DNA of 64,000 nucleotides. Origin: Planctomycetota bacterium (GTDB taxonomy: Bacteria; Planctomycetota; OFTM77). The translations under genes and the position numbers were made by a program. The stretch covers positions 1 to 64,000 of the forward strand of contig JAJDCO010000134.1 of the NCBI GenBank assembly GCA_029260795.1, in the 5' to 3' direction. Shown here piece by piece: positions 58,846-64,000 of the stretch (position 1 is its first letter; every line of letters begins with the position of its first letter). The notes beneath the pieces are model-generated. The model was not told where the DNA came from and ran no database searches. It saw nothing but the letters and a program-made list of their open reading frames with translations.

Positions 58846-60270
58846 ATGATCGTGTCCGAAGAGAGCTTTTCGGAGTCGGAGAATCTCTGGGAGCAGATCC
58901 TCGCCGACATTCGTTCCAAGTTGAATCGACAGCGCTTCGAGACCTGGTTTCGAAGGCTTGAGCTCCTGGACTTCGGCGAGTCCGTCTTGCGCATCGGAGT
59001 TCCGAACGTGTTTCTTCGGAACTGGATCCAGGATCACTACTTGGAAACGCTCCGCGAGTCCGTGGCACAGGTGATCGGACGCCACCCTGAGATCGAGATC
59101 GTGGTCGTCGATTCACCGCTGCCAGAAGCTACCGAGACCGAACCAGCCCGTGAGTCTGCTGCTCCTCCGAGTGCCGCTCCGTTGGCGGCGCCAGCACCGA
59201 GACAGAGAAACCTTCCCCTGCCGCCGCCACCTTCCCGAGAAAGTGACCTGATCCTCAACGATCAGTACACTTTCGAAAACTTCGTCGTCGGTCCGGGTAA
59301 TCGTCTGGCGCACGCGGCTGCCCTGGCCGTGAGTGAGTCGCCGGCGACCGTCTACAACCCACTGTTCATGCACGGCTCCGTCGGTCTCGGGAAGACTCAT
59401 CTTCTGCAGGCGATCTGCCACACTTTGCTCGCACGGGACGCTCAAACACGGATCCTCTATCTCTCCTGCGAAGACTTCACCAATCATTTCATCTCGGCCG
59501 TCGAAAACGGTGACCTGGATACGTTTCGACAGCGATATCGCCACGGCGACATTCTGCTCGTCGATGACATCCACTTCTTGGCGAACAAAGAGAGAACGCA
59601 GGAAGAGTTCTTCCACACGTTCAACCGTCTCTACAACTCCAAGAAGCAGATCGTGCTCTCGAGCGACAGCCCTCCCAAGGAGATCCCAAGCCTCGAAGAG
59701 CGCTTGATCTCACGATTCAAGTGGGGAATGGTCGCCGAGATCGAGCCTCCGGACTTCGAGACGCGCGTCGCGATCATCAAAAAGAAGGCTCGCTTCCGGG
59801 GGCGTGATCTCCCGGACGAGGTGGCGCAGTTCCTCGCTGAAAACATCAGCGTCAACATTCGAGAGATCGAAGGCGCCGTGCTCAAGACGGTTGGCTACGC
59901 TTCCCTCAACAACAGCCCGATCACTCTCGCCGTCGCTCGGGAAGCCATGAAGGACGTCATCGCTCCCCTCCCGACCTTCGTCAACATGGACCGAATCATG
60001 AACGTGGTGGCCGAAGAGTACCAAGTCAAGATCTCGGACCTGCTCGCCCGCAAGCGCACGAAGCAAATCGCCTTCGCCCGTCAGGTCTGCATGTACCTTG
60101 CCCGACTTCTGACTGGTAACTCCTTTGAAGAAATCGGTGGTTACCTCGGCGGGAGAGACCACACGACGGTCCTCTACGCAAACGACAAGCTCCAGAAGCT
60201 CATCGAAGGCGACGATGTCTTACAGACTCAGATACAACGGTTGGTCGATCGTATCCGGAGCACGAAATGA
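58846..60270 (+). CDS. dnaA: Chromosomal replication initiator DnaA
   Basis: A 474-residue DnaA. Domain I (residues 1-85) has the helicase-loading SENLWEQILADIRSKL; domain II (about 88-140) is a Pro/Ala-rich linker; domain III has Walker A GSVGLGKTHLL, Walker B LLVDDIHFLANKE and the arginine-finger region LEERLISRFKWG; domain IV ends with GGRDHTTVLYA, the DNA-box-recognition signature. The ATG at 58846 follows GGGGGA. The frame stays open 48 codons upstream but lacks family similarity. dnaN follows after a 497-bp gap with DnaA boxes. Confidence 0.98.
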   Translation: MIVSEESFSESENLWEQILADIRSKLNRQRFETWFRRLELLDFGESVLRIGVPNVFLRNWIQDHYLETLRESVAQVIGRHPEIEIVVVDSPLPEATETEPARESAAPPSAAPLAAPAPRQRNLPLPPPPSRESDLILNDQYTFENFVVGPGNRLAHAAALAVSESPATVYNPLFMHGSVGLGKTHLLQAICHTLLARDAQTRILYLSCEDFTNHFISAVENGDLDTFRQRYRHGDILLVDDIHFLANKERTQEEFFHTFNRLYNSKKQIVLSSDSPPKEIPSLEERLISRFKWGMVAEIEPPDFETRVAIIKKKARFRGRDLPDEVAQFLAENISVNIREIEGAVLKTVGYASLNNSPITLAVAREAMKDVIAPLPTFVNMDRIMNVVAEEYQVKISDLLARKRTKQIAFARQVCMYLARLLTGNSFEEIGGYLGGRDHTTVLYANDKLQKLIEGDDVLQTQIQRLVDRIRSTK

Positions 60271-60767
60271 CAGCCCTGCAGCAGATCTCTGTGGACAACT
60301 TGTAGATTATTCTATCGGTTCGCGAGCACCAGTTGGACTTGCGACCGGTCAATCACTGACAGTATTACATAAAGTATTATATGGAAGCAATTTATACTTC
60401 TAAGTGTTCAGCAGACTGAGAAAGTACTTCGACCAAATCTGAAGCACGAAGATGTGGATAACCTGTGAGTCTAGTGTCGAGGGAATGTGGATCACTGTGG
60501 ATTCCTCGCCAAGACCCACTCCATCCCTGGGGACAAGCGTTGAGAACAGAGCGAGTTCTCCCCGCTTACCCACCTACCATCCACACGGCCCGGTTCGGAC
60601 AACAAGACCTTCTGTGTTTTCGCCTACCCTGACTTACAATCACTCGTCCTTTCGCGATCCACATTCTTCCTCACTCTCATGATGAAGAAGAAGGAAAGAT
60701 ATCTCTTAAGAACAGTCTTCTTCCCAACAGCCGCTAACCGGTCGACTCCACCGCTCGAGGTTCTGTC
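60271..60767. other. oriC: Predicted replication origin (oriC) between dnaA and dnaN
   Basis: 497 bp without genes. DnaA-box-like 9-mers (strand reading TGTGGATAA): 60290-60298 TGTGGACAA (8/9), 60453-60461 TGTGGATAA (perfect), 60486-60494 TGTGGATCA (8/9), 60496-60504 TGTGGATTC (7/9), 60528-60536 TGGGGACAA (7/9); opposite orientation at 60577-60585 and 60655-60663 (7/9 each). Bases 60361-60405 are about 22 percent GC by my count, with AGTATTA repeated at 60361 and 60373, a good DNA-unwinding element. Confidence 0.88.
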
Positions 60768-61868
60768 ATGAAGATCACCTGCGCCCGAGGAGAACTCGCC
60801 GAAGGTCTGTCGCTCGCCGCCGGCATCGTCTCCCAGAAATCTCCGAAGAAGATCCTCAAGGACGTGAAGCTCATCGCTTCCTCGGATCAGAGATTGGAGC
60901 TCCAAGCGACCGATTTGGAGATCGCCATCCGGTACACGATTCATGCGGTCGATGTGGCGGTACCGGGAGAAATCGTGGTGCCAGCCAGCGAGCTGCAGGC
61001 GATCGTCCGTGAGATCGAGGATGGAACTATCGAGATCGAGAGTTCCGAGGAAACGGTCACGATTCGTTTCGGCGATGGTTACTTCGACCTGATGGGCGAT
61101 CAAGTCGACGATTTCCCTTTGGTACCGACCTTCGATGAGAAGAACGTCGTCGAGCTGACCGCTCGCGAGTTTGCACGCATGGCCGAGCGGACGGTGTTTG
61201 CGACGGCGCGCGAAAAGACTCGGTACGCCATCAATGGAGTGCTGCTCTGGATGAGCTCCGAGCGCGTCCGCATGGTCGGAACGGATGGACGGCGGATGGC
61301 TCTGATCGAGAGCCCGGCCGAGACCGGTTTGGGTGAGCCGTGTTCAGCGATCGTCCCGACACGCGGTATCCAACAGATGCTGAAGCTGCTTCATGGAGAT
61401 GAGCTGCTCATCCAGCTCAACATCGGCGAGTCGCAGCTCATGATTCGGACACCACGGGCCGAGATCGCGACGCGCTTGATCGAAGGAGACTTCGCTCCCT
61501 ACGAGCGGGTGATCCCCGAGTCTTCAGAGCACCGAGTCGAGCTCGATCGCGAGCGCTTCTTGGCGAATGCTCGTCGCTCGGCCTTGTTGGCAACGCCGGA
61601 GTCTCGAACCGTTCGTCTCGAGTTTGCCAATGATCTCCTGACGTTCAAATCGTACAGCTCGGGCGTTGGCCAATCCGAGATCCGGATGGACGGAATCACT
61701 TACTCGGGACCTCCGATCGAGATCTCCTTCAACCCGGATTTCCTCGTCGAAGCGCTGCGCGTGGCGGAGAACGACGTCGTCAGTCTGGACTTCACGAGCG
61801 GGTCTCAAGCTGCGAAATTCAACCTTGGAGAGAGCTTTCTCTACGTCGTAATGCCAGTGACCGTCTGA
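60768..61868 (+). CDS. dnaN: DNA polymerase III beta sliding clamp
   Basis: A 366-residue beta clamp of three similar domains. It begins MKITCARGELAEGLSLA, domain I follows, the second has the FARMAERTVFATAREKTRYAINGVLL segment, and the third closes in FLYVVMPVTV, the typical clamp C-terminus (VMPV/M-type). The ATG at 60768 follows GAGG with 8-nt spacing. It encircles DNA and tethers polymerase and other partners. Length is normal. Confidence 0.98.
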   Translation: MKITCARGELAEGLSLAAGIVSQKSPKKILKDVKLIASSDQRLELQATDLEIAIRYTIHAVDVAVPGEIVVPASELQAIVREIEDGTIEIESSEETVTIRFGDGYFDLMGDQVDDFPLVPTFDEKNVVELTAREFARMAERTVFATAREKTRYAINGVLLWMSSERVRMVGTDGRRMALIESPAETGLGEPCSAIVPTRGIQQMLKLLHGDELLIQLNIGESQLMIRTPRAEIATRLIEGDFAPYERVIPESSEHRVELDRERFLANARRSALLATPESRTVRLEFANDLLTFKSYSSGVGQSEIRMDGITYSGPPIEISFNPDFLVEALRVAENDVVSLDFTSGSQAAKFNLGESFLYVVMPVTV

Positions 61869-61950
61869 TCGGCCGAGTACGACATTTAAATCGCTGGTGC
61901 ACATCGACTTGGAAGCGAAGAAAAGGCTGTTGAGTGGTCGGGGCCTCTGG

Positions 61951-61956
61951 TAGAAT
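61951..61956 (+). promoter_or_regulatory. -10 element directly before the DUF721 gene
   Basis: TAGAAT (five of six matches to TATAAT) ends 6 nt before the ATG at 61963, so a transcript from it would start at or beside the ATG. A TTGAGT -35-like sequence precedes it with a 15-bp spacer. Confidence 0.4.
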
Positions 61957-61962
61957 CGGCCC

Positions 61963-62274
61963 ATGCGAGAACAGCAGCCCATCCGGCTCCGCGAGGTCCT
62001 CTCCGAGTGGCTACAGAAGTCACCGGTTACCCAACCGGAGCGTACCGCTGAGCTGACTCGAATCTTGAGAGAGACGGTTGGAGAGCCTCTGGGCTCGGGC
62101 CTCCGAGCGATCTCGGTCCGGCGCGGCGTTCTGCTGATCGAAGCGAACTCGTCGGCACGGCTGCACGAGGTGGCGGCCTTTCGTCGCGCATCGATCCTAG
62201 AGGCCTTTCGGGATCGGATGCCCGCATCGGGTGTGACGGATCTTCGGGTGAGACCCGGTCGCGTCGAGCGGTGA
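61963..62274 (+). CDS. dciA: DUF721/DciA-type replication-initiation helicase loader
   Basis: A 103-residue DUF721 protein. The core SVRRGVLLIEANSSARLHEVAAFR is the family's basic DNA-binding KH-like element, and the N-terminal half has a helix pair. DciA loads the replicative helicase DnaB at oriC in bacteria that lack DnaC or DnaI, and the position between dnaN and gyrB fits that role. It has no recognisable Shine-Dalgarno site. Confidence 0.85.
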   Translation: MREQQPIRLREVLSEWLQKSPVTQPERTAELTRILRETVGEPLGSGLRAISVRRGVLLIEANSSARLHEVAAFRRASILEAFRDRMPASGVTDLRVRPGRVER

Positions 62275-62376
62275 CGAGGCGGTTCAGGTGTTGTCGGAGT
62301 GGGATTCGGGCGGAGTTCGAGGAAAGCTTCCGTCGGCACTAGTGGATTGGAAACGAAAGCAAAGGATCGGTTGAGG

Positions 62377-64000
62377 ATGAGCGAAGGTCCATCGGAACAG
62401 CGCTATGACGCCACCTCGATCAAAGTACTCGAGGGTCTCGAGGCGGTTCGAAAGCGTCCTGCCATGTACATCGGCGACACCTCTGCAGGAGGTCTTCACC
62501 ATCTCGTCTACGAGGTCGTTGACAACAGCATCGATGAGGCGCTCGCTGGCGAGTGTGGATGGATCAAAGTCGTGCTTCACGCCGATCAGTCCGTCACAGT
62601 CATCGATGATGGACGCGGAATCCCGGTCGACTTTCACGAGAGCGAAGGCAAGTCGGCTCTCGAAGTCATTCTCACGAAGCTGCATGCTGGCGGCAAGTTC
62701 GACAAGAAGAGCTACCAGGTCTCGGGAGGGCTTCACGGCGTAGGCGTTTCAGTCGTCAACGCGCTGACGGAACGGCTCGAGGTCGAGGTTTATCGCAATA
62801 ACCTCGTCTATCGACAAACCTTCGCGCGCGGTGGTCCCACGAGCGAGCTCAAGGAGATGGGCGCGTCGGATCGCCGCGGGACCAAGGTGAGCTTCAAGCC
62901 GGATACCGAGATCTTCGAAGAAACGGACTTCTCGGCCGATGTCCTCGCCAAGCGCCTTCGAGAGCTCGCGTACCTGATGGGCTCGCGCGATCTTCGCATC
63001 GAGTTCGAGAGCGAGGTCGATGGCCGGCGAGATCTCTTTCACTACCCCGAAGGACTTCGAGCCTTCGTTGCCGACTTGAATGCGAACCGAGAGCCGGTGC
63101 ATCCCGAGGTCATCCACTTCGAGAAAGAGGATGCCGGGCATGTGGTCGAGGTCGCGCTCCAGTACAACGACGGTTACCAGGAGAATCTCTTTTCCTTCGT
63201 CAACAACATCCACACGATCGAAGGCGGCACCCATCTCAGTGGCTTCAAGACCGCACTGACGCGCATCCTCAACGCATACGGGAAGAACCAGAACCTCTTT
63301 AAGGATGGTATCCCACCCCAGGGTGACGACTATCGCGAGGGTCTGACGGCCGTCATCAGCGTCAAGGTGCCCGACCCGCAGTTCGAGAGCCAGACGAAGA
63401 TCAAGCTGGGTAATCGAGAGGTGCAGGGCATCGTCGAGTCGATCGTCGGAGAACAGCTCGGAACCTACCTCGAAGAGCATCCTCCGTCCGCGAAGGCAAT
63501 CGTCAACAAGGCTATTACGGCTTCACGAGCCCGTGAGGCCGCGCGGCGCTCTCGAGACCTCGTTCGCCGAAAAGGCGCTCTCGCATCGGGAAATCTCCCA
63601 GGCAAGCTCGCGGATTGCCAGAGTCGCGATCGCGAGGAGACCGAGATTTACCTGGTCGAGGGTGATTCGGCAGGTGGCTCAGCGAAACAAGGGCGTGATC
63701 GAAAGTTTCAGGCCATCCTACCCCTCAAGGGAAAGATCCTGAACGTCGAGAAGGCGCGCGTGGATCGGATGCTGAATCACAGCGAGATCCAGACCATCAT
63801 CACGGCGCTGGGCACCGGGATCGGTACCGAGGACTTCGATATCGAGAAGCTGCGCTACGGTAAGGTCATCATCATGACCGATGCCGATGTCGACGGCTCG
63901 CATATCCGGACCCTGCTCCTGACATTCTTCTTCAGACACATGAAAGGTCTGATCGAGAACGGGAACATCTTCATCGCTCAGCCACCTCTTTATCGCATTC
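62377..64000 (+). CDS. gyrB: DNA gyrase subunit B, 3' end beyond window
   Basis: The first 541 codons of GyrB. The GHKL ATPase domain has EVVDNSIDEAL, DDGRGIPV and LHGVGVSVVNAL; the transducer domain and the TOPRIM motif (YLVEGDSAGGSAKQGRDRKF, MTDADVDGSHIRTLL) follow. The ATG at 62377 has an AAGGA site 10 nt upstream. The gene is cut by the window end, with no frameshift in the part seen. gyrA lies 27 kb to the left. Confidence 0.97.
   Translation, partial: MSEGPSEQRYDATSIKVLEGLEAVRKRPAMYIGDTSAGGLHHLVYEVVDNSIDEALAGECGWIKVVLHADQSVTVIDDGRGIPVDFHESEGKSALEVILTKLHAGGKFDKKSYQVSGGLHGVGVSVVNALTERLEVEVYRNNLVYRQTFARGGPTSELKEMGASDRRGTKVSFKPDTEIFEETDFSADVLAKRLRELAYLMGSRDLRIEFESEVDGRRDLFHYPEGLRAFVADLNANREPVHPEVIHFEKEDAGHVVEVALQYNDGYQENLFSFVNNIHTIEGGTHLSGFKTALTRILNAYGKNQNLFKDGIPPQGDDYREGLTAVISVKVPDPQFESQTKIKLGNREVQGIVESIVGEQLGTYLEEHPPSAKAIVNKAITASRAREAARRSRDLVRRKGALASGNLPGKLADCQSRDREETEIYLVEGDSAGGSAKQGRDRKFQAILPLKGKILNVEKARVDRMLNHSEIQTIITALGTGIGTEDFDIEKLRYGKVIIMTDADVDGSHIRTLLLTFFFRHMKGLIENGNIFIAQPPLYRI

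Overview
The window is 64 kb of high-GC bacterial chromosome around a replication origin. dnaA (58846), a DnaA-box and AT-rich region (60271-60767), dnaN (60768), a dciA-type DUF721 gene (61963) and the first 1.6 kb of gyrB (62377 to the window edge) run rightwards at the right end. gyrA, parA, parB and two parS sites lie within the 30 kb to their left. Gram-negative-type envelope genes (MCE/Mla-like lipid transport, LolD/FtsX, many lipoproteins), DUF1570-like and DUF3352-like secreted proteins, and an ECF sigma factor with a long membrane-attached C-terminal extension suggest a member of the Planctomycetota. That placement is inference from gene content, not from a phylogenetic marker search. 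I saw no rRNA or tRNA gene, no CRISPR array and no insertion sequence.

Region by region. 1-7.3 kb: a deoxy-sugar locus with divergent arms. A ribose-type ABC importer (binding lipoprotein, double ATPase, permease) and an L-fuconolactonase-like hydrolase run left; an NAD-dependent sugar epimerase/dehydrogenase and L-fuconate dehydratase run right. 7.3-10 kb: a small lipoprotein and an ECF sigma factor fused to a membrane segment and a hydrolase-like domain. 10-15.8 kb: a response regulator with a zinc ribbon, a LolD/FtsX transporter, a secreted protein and an AttH/CrtC-like lipocalin-fold protein. 16-18.3 kb: a large Gly-rich lipoprotein and a small gene coupled to a truncated nucleotidyltransferase remnant. 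18.2-21.3 kb: a two-gene Mla-like system with ATPase and permease fused, and a double-MCE protein carrying a dead protease-like domain.

21.5-33 kb: a HAD phosphatase, UDP-glucose dehydrogenase, TPR proteins, an ECF sigma factor, a PlsC-type acyltransferase, MurJ, a shortened P-II protein, XdhC, a HEAT-like lipoprotein and YqeY. 33-39 kb: gyrA, a 631-bp AT-rich gap, parA with a large acidic insertion, and a three-parvulin chaperone. 39-49 kb: a tightly packed leftward cluster (M48 protease, DapF, DUF72, DUF374 acyltransferase, a peptidase-MA-like protein, a DUF3352/GspG fusion, a DUF1570-like protein and a J-domain protein). 49-54 kb: a lipoprotein, an anchored cyclophilin-like protein, parB, acylphosphatase, a membrane protein, two parS sites and a protein ending in an HPr-like phosphocarrier domain. 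54-58.5 kb: a polyprenyl glycosylphosphotransferase, a primary-type sigma factor, pyrF and a trpG/pabA-type amidotransferase.

Replication initiation, gyrase, ParABS segregation and helicase loading are therefore clustered at oriC, interleaved with envelope-building genes. Gene overlaps of 4 nt (ATGA, GTGA, TTGA) are common and define most operons. The most unusual items are the HPr-like protein beside parS, the sigma-hydrolase fusion, the fused MlaFE with its double-MCE partner, the DUF3352/GspG fusion and the P-II protein lacking its C-terminal ATP-binding arginines.
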